Origin: an uncultured Collinsella sp.
GTDB lineage: Bacteria > Actinomycetota > Coriobacteriia > Coriobacteriales > Coriobacteriaceae
Reading direction: 5' to 3'
DNA length: 64,000 nt
Assembly (NCBI GenBank): GCA_934654585.1
Contig: CAKUGF010000002.1
Span: 1 to 64,000, forward strand
Below the pieces are notes generated by a model. The model did not search any database. It was given only the letters and a program-made list of their open reading frames with translations, and was not told where the DNA came from. Shown here piece after piece: positions 28,801-37,931 of this stretch. Within the stretch, counting starts at the first letter, position 1. The number at the start of each line of letters is the position of its first letter. A program made the position numbers and the translations under genes.

Positions 28801-29676
28801 GACCTTGGCGTTCATGCCGATACACATGATGACGTCCTGAACGGGCGCGTCCTCGCGGCGCAGGTAGTGGAAATCGTTGGTGGCGATGACCTTAACGCCC
28901 ACCTGCTTGGCGATGTCGATGAGTGTGCGGTCCATCTGCTCGTCGGTCAGGCCGTTATCGGTGGTAATGCCGTGTTCCTGAATCTCGATATAAAAGTCGC
29001 CGGGCTCGAAGGTGTCACGGAAGGTCTCGGCCCATTTAATGGCGCCTTCCATGTCGCCACGGTCGATGTATTTGGGGATGATGCCGGCGATACAGGCACT
29101 CGTGCAGATCATGCCCTTGGCGTGGCGGCGCAGGTTGTCGAGCGTCACGCGCGGCTTGTAGTAAAAGCCCTGCACGGCGGCCTCGGAGACCGTCTGCATC
29201 AGGTTGACGTAGCCCTCCTGGTCCTTGGCCAGAAGGATCATGTGGTAGAGCTCGGGCTTGTGATCGCGGGCGAGCGTCTCGTCCGGCGTAAAGTAGACCT
29301 CGCAGCCAAAGATGGGCTTGATGACCAGGGGCGGCTTGAGCTCGTCGATGTTGCCCTTCTCGTCCCACATGGCCATATCCTTCACATACTGGGCATGCTC
29401 GCGCGGGTTTGCCTCGGCGTCGGGCTCTACCAGCTCGTCGCGGCGGTCCTTTTCCAAGAAGGCCTTGTCGTGGCTCCAGGTTTTGTACTCGGGCGTGTTG
29501 TGGTTGACGGCGTCGCAGGCCAACGCCAGGTCGGGCACGCCGTACATGTAGCCGTGGTCGGTAATGGCCACGGCAGGCATGCCCAGCTCAACAGCGCGAT
29601 TGACCATATCCTGGATACGGGTTGCGCCGTCGAGCATGGAGAAAACAGTGTGGTTGTGCAGATGGACGAATGCCAT
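25873..29676 (-). CDS. dnaE: DNA polymerase III alpha subunit
   Basis: The product is the 1267-residue replicative polymerase. The N-terminal PHP domain begins FVHLHNHTVFSMLDG and keeps ITDHG. A roughly 45-residue charged insertion (about residues 60-115) separates the TDHG region from IKPIFGCEVYF. The palm carries PDIDMDFDDERR near 465-475 with the catalytic Asp pair. GPGRGSAAGAIVAY, and YRPGPLGAGMVSSYINR in the fingers, are intact. The C-terminus has the tandem HhH, OB-fold (WWAGMVSSV and onward) and tau-binding regions. This is the DnaE, not PolC, class. It is slightly longer than the usual 1160 residues because of the PHP insertion. It stands alone between two palindromic repeats. Confidence 0.97.
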   Translation of the reverse strand: MAFVHLHNHTVFSMLDGATRIQDMVNRAVELGMPAVAITDHGYMYGVPDLALACDAVNHNTPEYKTWSHDKAFLEKDRRDELVEPDAEANPREHAQYVKDMAMWDEKGNIDELKPPLVIKPIFGCEVYFTPDETLARDHKPELYHMILLAKDQEGYVNLMQTVSEAAVQGFYYKPRVTLDNLRRHAKGMICTSACIAGIIPKYIDRGDMEGAIKWAETFRDTFEPGDFYIEIQEHGITTDNGLTDEQMDRTLIDIAKQVGVKVIATNDFHYLRREDAPVQDVIMCIGMNAKVDDPNRMRMTGSEFYMKTEEEMRAMFPYCPEACDNTLEIADKCYVELDWDSIILPRFPLLDPGETHESQFRRECEKGLRQHYGDDWATREIGGVNIKERFEYEYKVICDKGFAAYFLIVAEYVQWAKDNGIGVGPGRGSAAGAIVAYAMNITAFDPLENGLMFERFLSPQRTEMPDIDMDFDDERRLEVVEHVRQLYGPEKVTHVITYSTIKAKQAINDAARVLDYPVYMGQRLSKMVSSDPKVKLKQVLDKQPGKEDLFNPDFAEAYKKDDDARRIIDTALSIEGLTRGEGVHACAVLICRDPVNEHVPTKLDTKGGVEITQYEGHTVADMGLLKMDFLGLRTLTVISKAKANIKKNFGIDIKEEEIPFDDPEIFKLMGSGHTAGVFQVESAGMTATIKNMKPTEYKHVVALIALYRPGPLGAGMVSSYINRMNGKEPAVSYDDRLDDILGETYGTMVYQEQVMLISVEMCGFSKGESDSRIRKPVAKKKIKLLTSTVLHWEDGSDETTYDHWMNGAIKNNYTREVAQKIWDDVLEFASYAFNKSHSAGYAILVMQTAWLKAHYPHEYMAAVLTSYTGKTDKIVHYVSACRHDGIPVLSPDVNESGTEFTATKEGVRFGLAGIRGVGTGVAQAIIAEREAGGPFKTLHDFVERVDSSQANRRVIESLIKAGAFDSTGYPRRQMMHFVDKNNPENIIDAAVKRQKDRASGQTSFFDMFGDVEGSGFEVSVPDPDGQEWDRHLKLSQEKEVLGIYVSDHPLRPFEYALSKARDFSFSQIDTGYEVQNPTGGTINQEIPEGKALWWAGMVSSVSKRVTKNGDPMGIVQLEDMEGEATVVVFPKTYKEAEGYLYGEVDPETGVQLSDAFVRIKGKLERSDRGDQIIAQEIVPLELNEENNKPKVFEVMVPNSRFSQGNMARLATVLTTNPGGDRVEIFIEQVDGRVLRAEVPAKVNARSIPLLAEAKAIVGNQGRVTVI

Positions 29677-29777
29677 GTGATGAGCTCCGATGCGGGTTCG
29701 TGTTCTGACTGAACGATTTTACCGCACGGCGCGGACGCCACCCGAACCTAGCCAAACCCACACGGCTCCTACTGCAG

Positions 29778-29840
29778 TTGCGGTGAAATAGTTCCTGTTT
29801 GGGCCGTCTGGGCCGTAAAACAGGAACTATTCCACCGCAA
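29778..29840. repeat. Intergenic palindrome, 23-bp arms (TTGCGGTGAAATA subfamily)
   Basis: Arms at 29778-29800 and 29818-29840 match in 22 of 23 positions around a 17-base loop containing GGGCCGTCTGGGCC. The outer 13 bases, TTGCGGTGAAATA, recur in the palindrome at 55961-56025. It lies 10 bp from the addA stop codon. Confidence 0.85.
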
Positions 29841-29850
29841 GTTATTGAGG

Positions 29851-32800
29851 CTAGAAGTTGTAGGTGACTACTTGGGGCTCGGCGAGCTCGATGAAGACGG
29901 CTGGGGCCGTCTGCTCCACGCGGACGAATTTGACGGTCACCGTCTCAAAGCCCGCCTTGTGCAGAACATCAGCGTAGACGCGCGCCTGCAGGGCATGCTT
30001 CTCGAGCAGCTGGTCGGGTGTCTCATCCGGCGTGCCGCCCGTCTTGTAGTCGATGACCAGCGCACGCGACGGATCGGCAGGGTCGGTCGCCAGCGCATCT
30101 ATGGCGCCCTCGGCATACGCACCGTAGCGGGCGATGTCCTCGTCCTCGCAACCGAGCGAGAAGAACGGTACCTCGGCACGGACACGCGGCCAGGCAAGCA
30201 GCTCGGCACGAACCGACGACCTGAGCCAGCGATTCAAGGCGACGTCAAAACGCTCGCGCTGCTCCGGCATCAGGTGCCACAGACGCGCCAGCGCATCGGC
30301 GCGCTCGGCGGGCAACTCGTCGGCGCCCATCTCGATCAGCCACTGGCAGGCGGCATGGAAGGCAGAGCCTAGCGCCATAGGGTTGCCGACGGGCTCGGCA
30401 GCAGCCACGTCCGTATCCGTCATCTCCGAGCCATCCGACTCCGCATCATCGCCGGCCTCATCCATGGGCACGCGCGCCTCGGCGGCACGGTCCTCCGCCT
30501 CGGCATGCAGCGCCGCGGCAATCGATGAATAGCTGTACGAATCGCGCGCCGGGAACGGGCAGGTGCCCATGCGCACGCCCACCGCCTGGGGATACACAAG
30601 CTCAAATGCGTCGGGTGCCGGATCGGCAGGGCCAGGAACGATAGCGCGAGCACCAGCGCCGGCGCCCTCCGCCTCCGCATCGCCGCGGACAAGCCTGCCC
30701 TCGGCATCCAACGAAGCATTGGCTTCAAACGCCTGCTCGCCAAAGGTAAAGTCCGCCAGCGAGATGAGCTCGTAGTCGCCCGGCTTGGAGTTGTCGAACA
30801 CCAGGCGGTCGGCATCGAGCTGTGGCATGTCCAGAGCGTCGGTCGGCAGGATGCGGCGCAGCACGTCGTAGGTCAGATCGGTCTCGACGTCGAAGGCCGG
30901 CGCCGGCACCTTACCGCGGCTCACGGCGACGTCCATCGCCAGAATCACCAGCTCGCGCGCACGCGTCATGGCGACGTAGAGCAAACGGGCCCGCTCCTCA
31001 AGCGAAAGCTGCAGGTCGTCGTTGCGCAGACGAGCGAACGCCTCGGCGGGAGAACCCGTCGCGCATACGTCCTCCATGAGCTCCGGCGGCAGCCACAGCG
31101 ACGTGCCCTTGCCCTTAAACGCATGCTCAAACTGCTTTTTGACGTCGTCGCCCTTTACAAACGTGCCGTCCGCGAGCTTCACGCCGTCGAAGCGCGCCGG
31201 CAGCGCCACAACCTGTGCTCCGCCGTCAACACGGCCCATCTGCGCCGCACCGGACGATTTGCGCACGCCAAAGCACTCGGCAACGGCCACGACCGGATAC
31301 TCCAGACCCTTGGACGCATGCACCGTCATGATGCGCACCGCGCCGTCGCCCTCCTCGTTGAGGGCACCCGGGGCCTCCTTGCCCGCCAAGAAGCGGTCGA
31401 AAGCCAGCGCGATGGAGCGCGGCGAGTTGCCGAGCTCGGCCTCCGCCTCGGCCACGGCATCGAGCGCCTTGAGCACGTTGGCGGCAATGGCCTTGCCCTC
31501 GGGCCCGCGCTGCGCCAGGCGCACAAACCAGCCGGAGGCGTTGACCACGTCGCGCGCGATCGCCGCGAACGAATCGCGGCCCACGCGACGAAGCGCATAG
31601 CGCAGCACCTCGCGAGCGCGCGTCACGAGCGGCAAGTCCTGTAGGCCCGGTACGTCGAAATCGCTCATGATACCCGCGTCGATATTCCGGCGCGAGGTCT
31701 CCCCCGTCTCGCCATCGAGCTTGGTCGCCAGCGCCAGGAATTCTTGGGCGCCGAGCGCAAACATCGGCGAGGCGAGCAGCGGCATAAGGCCCTGCGCTGT
31801 ATCGGCCGGATTGGCGAGCGCACAAACCAGGGCGCGCACCGTCTGCACCTCGGCAGCCTGCGCAAAGACCGAGCCGCCCGCGATGACGCAGTCGAGCCCC
31901 TGGTCACGGAAAGCCTGGGCGTAGACGTCGGCGTTGGTCATGCGGCCCAACAACAGCACCATGCCGCCCTGGGGCTGGCCAGCATCGGCAAGCTCGCGGA
32001 ATCGCTCCGCGATCGCGCGGGCCTTGGCCTGTGTGCGCTCCTGCGTACTGCCGCCGGCAACAAAGAGCGCCTGGCGACGCGAGGCGTCTGCCACCAGCGT
32101 GTCCTTGCGGCCGTCGCTCGCCTCAAGATCCAAAAAGCCCTGCATCAGGCCGCCGTCGTCGCCATCAAAGACGCGGGCCACATAGCGCAGCACCTCGTCG
32201 TGGCTGCGGAAGTTGCGCACGAGCTTGACGAGCTCGCCGGTGGGGACACCAGGCGTGGCGACCGTCTCGGACGCCGCCGTCGATCCCACTTTGCGCTCCT
32301 GGCGACGGAACACCTCGACCTCGGCGCCACGGAAGCGATATATCGACTGCTGCGCATCGCCCACGGTGCACAGCGCGCGCTCGCCCGCGCCCGTCAGATA
32401 GCGGATCAGGTCGACCTGTATCTGGTCGGTATCCTGGAACTCGTCGATCATGACCATCTTAAAGCGGCCCTCGTAGGCAGCCCGGATGGCGGGATAGTCA
32501 CGCAGGGCCTCGTAGGCCATACGCAGCAGGTCGTTGTTGTCGAGGGCAGACTGGTCGGCCTTGAGCGCGCGATACTCGGCCTCCACAGAACGGGCCAGGC
32601 CCACCAGCGCATCGAGCGCCGGTCCACCGCAAGCCAGCACGATATTGATAAATGCATCGGCAGCCTCGGCCTTAAGCAGCTCGACCTGCTCCTTGGGGAA
32701 CGCCTTGCTCGCGCGCGGCATAGTGCACGACATCATAAGTCGCGCCGCATCGGCCATGGTCTTGCCGCTGGCTTCGAACGCGTCGATGGCATCGAGTGCC

Positions 32801-33483
32801 ACCTGCGCCTTCTCGGTCGCTGCCTTGCTTGCGCCCAGCGCTGCACGATAGGCGTCGGCGAGCGCCGAGGTGTCGGCCTGCCCGCGCGCCACGTGCACGT
32901 CGTCCATGCCGCCCGGCAGCTGGCTCGAGAGCTCTAGCAACTCACGCACCAGGCCCTTGATGGTGGTGCCGGCGCCAAAGGGACCGCCCTCGCCCGCCAT
33001 GGGATACCAGGCGTAGAGGCTTTTAAGCGAAGCGGCGAGCTCGGGGGCGGCATCGGGTGCCGTGGCGCGGGCCAGCACGTGCTCAACAGCCTGGTCCATG
33101 AGCTCGTCGGTATCGGTGAGCACCGTGAATTCGGGGTCGATGCCCAGCTCCAGCGCATGCGCGCGCAAGATACGCGAGCACATGCCGTGAATCGTCGAGA
33201 TCCACGCGTCGTCGACGGTCAGGGCCTCCTCGTCCATGCCCTCGTCTATGAGCGCGCGGCGCACGCGGTCGCGGATCTCGGCCGCGGCATCTTTGGTAAA
33301 GGTAATGGCGAGCACCTGGTCCAGATGCTCGACGAACGGACCGGATTCGGGCGAGAGCGCGTAGACGATGCGGCGCGTGAGGGTAAAGGTCTTGCCCGAG
33401 CCGGCGCCCGCCGAGACAAACAGCGGACGGTCGAGCGTTTTGACGATCTGCAGCTGCTGCGGCATCAAAGTCGAAAGATCCAT
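29851..33483 (-). CDS. addA: ATP-dependent helicase/nuclease subunit A (AddA-type)
   Basis: The product is 1210 residues of a UvrD-like superfamily 1 helicase with a C-terminal PD-(D/E)XK nuclease. Walker A SAGAGSGKT lies at residues 24-32, the Walker B-like IDEFQDTDQIQ near 345, and the VGDAQQSIYRFRGAEVEVF motif just after. MTVHASKGLEYPVV is motif V. The nuclease signature is EGAIDAL then LVIDYKTGG (about 1130-1150). With AddB it processes double-strand ends for recombination. It starts 3 bp after the addB stop, so the two are co-translated. Confidence 0.93.
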   Translation of the reverse strand: MDLSTLMPQQLQIVKTLDRPLFVSAGAGSGKTFTLTRRIVYALSPESGPFVEHLDQVLAITFTKDAAAEIRDRVRRALIDEGMDEEALTVDDAWISTIHGMCSRILRAHALELGIDPEFTVLTDTDELMDQAVEHVLARATAPDAAPELAASLKSLYAWYPMAGEGGPFGAGTTIKGLVRELLELSSQLPGGMDDVHVARGQADTSALADAYRAALGASKAATEKAQVALDAIDAFEASGKTMADAARLMMSCTMPRASKAFPKEQVELLKAEAADAFINIVLACGGPALDALVGLARSVEAEYRALKADQSALDNNDLLRMAYEALRDYPAIRAAYEGRFKMVMIDEFQDTDQIQVDLIRYLTGAGERALCTVGDAQQSIYRFRGAEVEVFRRQERKVGSTAASETVATPGVPTGELVKLVRNFRSHDEVLRYVARVFDGDDGGLMQGFLDLEASDGRKDTLVADASRRQALFVAGGSTQERTQAKARAIAERFRELADAGQPQGGMVLLLGRMTNADVYAQAFRDQGLDCVIAGGSVFAQAAEVQTVRALVCALANPADTAQGLMPLLASPMFALGAQEFLALATKLDGETGETSRRNIDAGIMSDFDVPGLQDLPLVTRAREVLRYALRRVGRDSFAAIARDVVNASGWFVRLAQRGPEGKAIAANVLKALDAVAEAEAELGNSPRSIALAFDRFLAGKEAPGALNEEGDGAVRIMTVHASKGLEYPVVAVAECFGVRKSSGAAQMGRVDGGAQVVALPARFDGVKLADGTFVKGDDVKKQFEHAFKGKGTSLWLPPELMEDVCATGSPAEAFARLRNDDLQLSLEERARLLYVAMTRARELVILAMDVAVSRGKVPAPAFDVETDLTYDVLRRILPTDALDMPQLDADRLVFDNSKPGDYELISLADFTFGEQAFEANASLDAEGRLVRGDAEAEGAGAGARAIVPGPADPAPDAFELVYPQAVGVRMGTCPFPARDSYSYSSIAAALHAEAEDRAAEARVPMDEAGDDAESDGSEMTDTDVAAAEPVGNPMALGSAFHAACQWLIEMGADELPAERADALARLWHLMPEQRERFDVALNRWLRSSVRAELLAWPRVRAEVPFFSLGCEDEDIARYGAYAEGAIDALATDPADPSRALVIDYKTGGTPDETPDQLLEKHALQARVYADVLHKAGFETVTVKFVRVEQTAPAVFIELAEPQVVTYNF

Positions 33484-33486
33484 GGT

Positions 33487-36400
33487 CTACACGTCCCTCC
33501 TTACAAACGTTCCTTCATGGTTATACGAGCAGCGCGCATGCGCGGCCTGAGCCGACGTCGGGTCGACGGCGGCAACGTTGCCCGCCTCGAGCTCGCGCAG
33601 GCGCTCGGCGATGCCGGCCTCCACGCGATCGAGCAGGGCGTCGAAGTCCATGCTGCCACCCTCGCCAGGGAAACCTTTCTTAAGCCCCGGGATGCGACCG
33701 TCACCACGCTCCTCCTCGAGCAGCTCGGCGCTCGCGGCGCCGCGCAACGCCGGCTTGCCGCCCTTGGTCGAAAAGTAGAGCGCCGCGCGGGTGTCCAAAT
33801 CCAGCGCCCGGCGCATGGCCTGGGCGTAGATGAGCGTTTGGGTATGTGGCGGCAACCAGCGCGGGTCGTCGATGGGCGCCGTGCCCGATTCCTCGTCGCG
33901 CACCGTAGGGTCGGCGAGCTTAAACTCCTCAACGCCTGTGCGATGCTTGTAGTCGATCACCACGGCACGATTCTCGGCATCCACGTCCACACGGTCGATG
34001 CGCCCGCCGAGCGGCCAGCCGGCATACTCAACGTTAAGATCGTTAAAGGCAAACTCCAGGTAGCGCGGAGCAAAAGGCGTCAGCGCCTCGGCTTCATAGG
34101 CAAGCACTCCCTCCAGCTGCGGCAGAATCTCGGCCACCTGGCGCTCCTCTACCGGAGAGAGCGGCACCAGCGGGCCCTCCGTGCCGCGCTTGCCGGCGTG
34201 CTCGACCAACGTCTCGTCAAAGACCTCGCGCAGCAGTTCCTGAGCGCGTGGCAGATTCTCGGGCGTCACGCGCTCCATGCCCTCCTGGGGCAGGCGGGCA
34301 TGTAGGTGCTCCAGTACATCGTGGACAAAGTTGCCCTTCTCCATATTTCCAAAGCCCGCGTCGATGGACTGGGGCTTCACGCGATACGACACGAACCAGC
34401 ACAGCGGGCACGTCGAGTACGCCTCAATCTGCGAGGCGGACGTCAGACGCGGCACGAGCGGCGCGTTCTCGTCCTCGCCATCGCGGCGGCGCAGGACCAG
34501 GTACGGCACAGCCGCCTCACTCAAATGCTGAGGAGCCTCGCACGCAACACGCTTGCACTCGATGCCCTCGCCGGCCGCTGGATCAAAATCGGCGATGATA
34601 TCGCCCTCGCCCACGCACGCAACCTTGGCGGCGCCAGCGGCCTCGGCATGCGCCCGTAACTCGGTCCACACGGCAGCCGGATAGCACTCGCGCGCCTGGC
34701 GATCGTGGGTCACACGGGCGAGCGCAACCGGACCGCGTGCCGCCTGCATCGCGCGGCCAAAGCGCACGCGCAACAGGGCCGCGGGCTCAAGCGTCACGCC
34801 GCTGCGCCCCAGTTCGGCCGTCAGCGTGGCTAGCGGACCCTCCTCATGTGAGAGCGGATAACTGTCCAGGTCGACGTCGGCAAACAGCACGGCATCGCAG
34901 CTGCCGGGGCGCAGGGCTGCCGCATCGGCAAGCGAAGCAAAACGAACCTGAGCACGTGGCGCACGGTCAACCTCGTAGGTCTCGTAATCGTAGGCGGTGC
35001 TACGCTTGTCCACCTTGGTGCGAATGCCATCGAGCACGGGCACGGTCGCGGCCTGCGACACGTCGAGGGCGCGGGCGCCATTCATAAGGATGTCGATGAC
35101 GTGGCGCAGCAGGGCCACCTCCGCCTGGCGACGGGCTTGGCCATCCAAGCTGCCCAGCGAGCGATCGGGCAACGCCTCGGCAACGGCAAGCATGGCCTTG
35201 AGCGCCGTCACGGGCTTGTCACGCCACAGCGCCTGGAACACGTCCGAAACCACACACGGCACGTTCTTAAACCAGTTCTCGTCGCTCGCCGCCTTGCGCG
35301 CACCCCTCACCTGGCCCTGAACGCTCTGCAGCAGGCTCTTAACGCCCGCGGTAGTCTTGCTGCGCGAGAGACGCATATTCTTATCGAAGGTACGGGCATT
35401 GACGGCATCAGCGCCCGAAAGCGGACTGTAGATCCAGTCGGTAAGCTCCGGCGCGGGCCACCACTCGGTCTTTGACGCCATGCCCTCATCGGCGGCCTTC
35501 ATACGCTCGATCAGGCCGGCGAGCGCCGCAAACTGCCTGCCCGCAATGGACTGGGAAAACGCTGTGAACTCAACTGTCTCGGCAGCGATATGACGAGCCG
35601 CCAGACGAGAGGCGAGCTCACCGAACAGCTGGGGTGCCCGGGCGGAAACGACGAGCACGCGCGCGGGGTCGGCGGGCGTTGCCGTAGCTTTATCGGCCTT
35701 GGACTCCTTGTGCGCTTTCACCAACTTATCGATGGCGTCCGCATAGACATGAGCACAGGCATGGGGGCCGGCGACCTCAATAAAGGCAGGCTGGGCGGCG
35801 GTCCCGCAAGCGGCATCAGACGCGCCGACACCCTCCCCCAACGGGGCGGCCTCAAACAGCACACCGCGGGCATCAAAGGCGGCAGCCAGGTCCTCGCGCA
35901 TCGCCGCCTGCTCGCGGGCAAGCAGCACGACGACCTCTCCCCCATTGTTCGCCACGGCAGACAGCAGCCCGAGCAGGCCGTGCGTAAACGACGTGATACC
36001 GCGCACGCATACGGCGCGGGTGCACGCCGGCAGGTTATCGGCCAGGGCACCGGCCATAATGTCAACTGCCTCGCAGGGCTCGACCATATCTCGACGGTCC
36101 AAACCGCCCGCGTAGGCGCGCAAAAGCTCGAACACGCGAGCCTCGGCATCGCTTTTTGGCTCAGGCTGGCAATGGTTGCCACGGCATCGCTCGGCCGTCG
36201 TCCCCGCCACACCCGGCAGCACATCGCGGGCCATACGCGCGAGCATGCGCACCGTGCCCTGGCTGCGCGAAAGCGGTTGCAGGTCGGCATCGTCGAGACG
36301 CGCTACCATGTCCGAAAACAGCATCTGGCGTTGCAGGTTGTCGACGAAACCGCGCCCGTCGCCCAAAAGCTCCCAAAGCGAGCGAAGCCACGACGCGGGG

Positions 36401-36585
36401 GTTTTGTAGTCAACGCCCAGCGAGGTGCCAGCAACCGCAGCATCGTGACGGCACAGGTCAAGCTCGGCAAACGTTGGCGCCAGCAGCACGGCACGCCCGT
36501 GGCGGGCAATAAGGTCGGCAAGCAGCGCCGACTCGACATCGCTCAAATCCGTGCCGGCATTGGTGGTATAGATTCGAACAGGCAT
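33487..36585 (-). CDS. addB: ATP-dependent nuclease subunit B (AddB-like)
   Basis: The product has 1032 residues and lacks a Walker A motif, as expected for the inactivated helicase fold of AddB. The C-terminal nuclease carries CPLCWFVSYRV, GNFVHDVLEHLH, then LGGRIDRVDVD and AVVIDYKHRTG (about 850-885) with the catalytic Asp and Lys. In characterised AddB a four-Cys iron-sulfur cluster frames the nuclease. Here I see CxxC before it but only one Cys near the C-terminus (ARCSYNHEG), so a classic cluster is doubtful. It is the first gene of addB-addA and starts MPVRIYTTNAG. Confidence 0.88.
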   Translation of the reverse strand: MPVRIYTTNAGTDLSDVESALLADLIARHGRAVLLAPTFAELDLCRHDAAVAGTSLGVDYKTPASWLRSLWELLGDGRGFVDNLQRQMLFSDMVARLDDADLQPLSRSQGTVRMLARMARDVLPGVAGTTAERCRGNHCQPEPKSDAEARVFELLRAYAGGLDRRDMVEPCEAVDIMAGALADNLPACTRAVCVRGITSFTHGLLGLLSAVANNGGEVVVLLAREQAAMREDLAAAFDARGVLFEAAPLGEGVGASDAACGTAAQPAFIEVAGPHACAHVYADAIDKLVKAHKESKADKATATPADPARVLVVSARAPQLFGELASRLAARHIAAETVEFTAFSQSIAGRQFAALAGLIERMKAADEGMASKTEWWPAPELTDWIYSPLSGADAVNARTFDKNMRLSRSKTTAGVKSLLQSVQGQVRGARKAASDENWFKNVPCVVSDVFQALWRDKPVTALKAMLAVAEALPDRSLGSLDGQARRQAEVALLRHVIDILMNGARALDVSQAATVPVLDGIRTKVDKRSTAYDYETYEVDRAPRAQVRFASLADAAALRPGSCDAVLFADVDLDSYPLSHEEGPLATLTAELGRSGVTLEPAALLRVRFGRAMQAARGPVALARVTHDRQARECYPAAVWTELRAHAEAAGAAKVACVGEGDIIADFDPAAGEGIECKRVACEAPQHLSEAAVPYLVLRRRDGEDENAPLVPRLTSASQIEAYSTCPLCWFVSYRVKPQSIDAGFGNMEKGNFVHDVLEHLHARLPQEGMERVTPENLPRAQELLREVFDETLVEHAGKRGTEGPLVPLSPVEERQVAEILPQLEGVLAYEAEALTPFAPRYLEFAFNDLNVEYAGWPLGGRIDRVDVDAENRAVVIDYKHRTGVEEFKLADPTVRDEESGTAPIDDPRWLPPHTQTLIYAQAMRRALDLDTRAALYFSTKGGKPALRGAASAELLEEERGDGRIPGLKKGFPGEGGSMDFDALLDRVEAGIAERLRELEAGNVAAVDPTSAQAAHARCSYNHEGTFVRRDV

Positions 36586-36667
36586 GGTCCTCCGCTCAAA
36601 CTGTTCGCAATAATCAATGCATCCATCCTACCCGCCCACGCGGACAGATTTGCCCCACGCCAACAGA

Positions 36668-36756
36668 TTTGATCCCTTGGGGACGGAGGAAAACGGATCA
36701 CCGAGGGGGTCAGTCTAGCCCGGTGATCCGTTTTCCTCCGTCCCCAAGGGATCAAA
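36668..36756. repeat. Perfect 36-bp inverted repeat, GGGGACGG core
   Basis: Arms at 36668-36703 and 36721-36756 are exact complements around a 17-base loop. Each arm includes GATCCCTTGGGGACGGAGGA or its complement. It lies between addB and the minus-strand TrpR-like gene, immediately beyond that gene's terminator. Confidence 0.92.
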
Positions 36757-36779
36757 AAACCGCCCCCGAAGGGACGGTT
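36754..36779 (-). terminator. Terminator of the TrpR/YerC-like gene
   Basis: On the minus strand the stem AACCGTCCC / GGGGCGGTT has a TTCG-centred loop and is followed by TTTTGATC. It partly overlaps the outer end of the 36668-36756 palindrome. The stem itself carries the GTCCC motif. Confidence 0.85.
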
Positions 36780-36805
36780 CTGCGCAATTCGTTTTTGCCG
36801 TTGGC

Positions 36806-37105
36806 CTACTCGCCATCCTCCAGTTTGATGAGGATCTTGCGATAGCCACCGTACTCGCCGTTGAGCGCCTTGGATACACGGCTCACCGTGGTGGACGAAG
36901 CGCCGGTACGCGCCTGAACCTCAACATAGGGCTCGCCCTCGTCCAGGTAACGCGCGACCTGCAGACGCTGCGATAGATCGCAAATCTCACGCGGCGTGCA
37001 GATATCGGTCAAAAACGCTTGGATATCTTTCTCGTCGTCCAAAAGGCTAAATGCGTGGACCAGCTGCTTGACATCAGGCTTGTCAAACATGTTCTCGATA
37101 TTCAT
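36806..37105 (-). CDS. TrpR/YerC/YecD family DNA-binding protein
   Basis: The product has 99 residues. The TrpR-like HTH is clear: TDICTPREICDLSQRLQVARYL followed by ARTGASSTTVSRVSKAL (residues about 33-85). The family (B. subtilis YerC) contains small dimeric regulators found next to various genes. The ligand and targets are not known from sequence. It is transcribed divergently from the holin-like gene across a 324-bp gap. Confidence 0.9.
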   Translation of the reverse strand: MNIENMFDKPDVKQLVHAFSLLDDEKDIQAFLTDICTPREICDLSQRLQVARYLDEGEPYVEVQARTGASSTTVSRVSKALNGEYGGYRKILIKLEDGE

Positions 37106-37429
37106 CGATCACCGCCAAACCCGCCAAAAGGCATCGAAGTTGATACTGACATCGGGCATCGTTCGCCCGTAATATGCAATAGGGCAACGCCTGCGGCTTT
37201 TGCCCGTAGCAGTTTAGCACACCACCAAACTAAAGCGACAAGACTCTCTGCCAGCGGCACGTTTTTTAGGACGAACGCCGTTTTGAAACCGAATGCGCAC
37301 GCAAGCTCCACGAATATCTGAGACAATGGGCGGCCGAACAAGGCGGCATACCCGCGCGGCTGCCCAAGCTGCCGCAGCAAACCGCTTCACGCGACACCAA
37401 CGCACCCTGCGCAAGAAAGGATTCACACC
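37106..37429. other. Divergent intergenic region between the TrpR-like and holin-like genes
   Basis: No gene is seen. It must hold both promoters. A GGGCAA / TTGCCC dyad lies near 37173-37203. An AGAAAGGA site precedes the plus-strand gene. I cannot place convincing -35/-10 boxes for either direction. Confidence 0.4.
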
Positions 37430-37795
37430 ATGCGCTTTATGCTTAACTGGCTCTTTACCTCGATCGCCATCGCGATCGCCACGTTCCTCGTCCCCGGTAT
37501 CCAACCCTTCGGCTTTGCCGAGGCCTGGGTCTGTTTCGCCTTCATGGGACTGTTCCTCAACATCGTCGATTCGTTCGTCAAACCGTTCCTCACGGTCATC
37601 TCGCTGCCGCTCACGATCATTACGCTCGGCATTTTCCAGCTCGTGCTCAACAGTTTTATGCTGGAGCTCGCCAGCTACCTGTCGGTCAACCTGCTGGGCG
37701 TCGGCATCTCCATCGCCGGCTTTGGCTCGGCCTTTATGGGCAGCATCCTGGTGTCCATCATGCGCAGCATCCTCGATAGTATTGCCGAAGAGTAG
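37430..37795 (+). CDS. Four-helix membrane protein, phage-holin family (DUF360/YvlD-like)
   Basis: The product has 121 residues and four hydrophobic segments. The start MRFMLNWLFTSIAIAIATFLVPG is the hallmark of the PF04020 family, followed by FMGLFLNIVDSFVKPFLTVI and LPLTIITLGIFQLVLNSFML. Despite the holin name, these proteins are usually chromosomal and unlinked to phage, as here. The role is unknown, possibly envelope stress. Confidence 0.88.
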   Translation: MRFMLNWLFTSIAIAIATFLVPGIQPFGFAEAWVCFAFMGLFLNIVDSFVKPFLTVISLPLTIITLGIFQLVLNSFMLELASYLSVNLLGVGISIAGFGSAFMGSILVSIMRSILDSIAEE

Positions 37796-37833
37796 AACGC
37801 CCCCGACACACAAACGCATCGGACCAAATCAAA

Positions 37834-37868
37834 GGCCGCCCATCGCAAAAATGGGCGGCCTTCTTATT
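37834..37868 (+). terminator. Terminator of the holin-like gene
   Basis: A perfect 10-bp stem GGCCGCCCAT / ATGGGCGGCC (37834-37843 with 37851-37860) is followed by TTCTTATTT. Confidence 0.92.
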
Positions 37869-37931
37869 TGTCAGGTCTCAAAGGACGAGAGAATCTACCA
37901 TTTCTACCCGTCCCCACATGACAGGTATGGG

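Noticed and set aside
26530-29712. Long plus-strand open frame of about 1060 codons opposite dnaE
   Set aside because: It is an antisense shadow caused by GC-rich codon use of dnaE. The sequence is repetitive Val/Asp/Leu/His with no family motif, and dnaE is beyond doubt.
37430-37795. Holin-like gene as a sign of prophage
   Set aside because: The PF04020 family is mostly chromosomal, and no phage structural, integrase or lysis genes are nearby.
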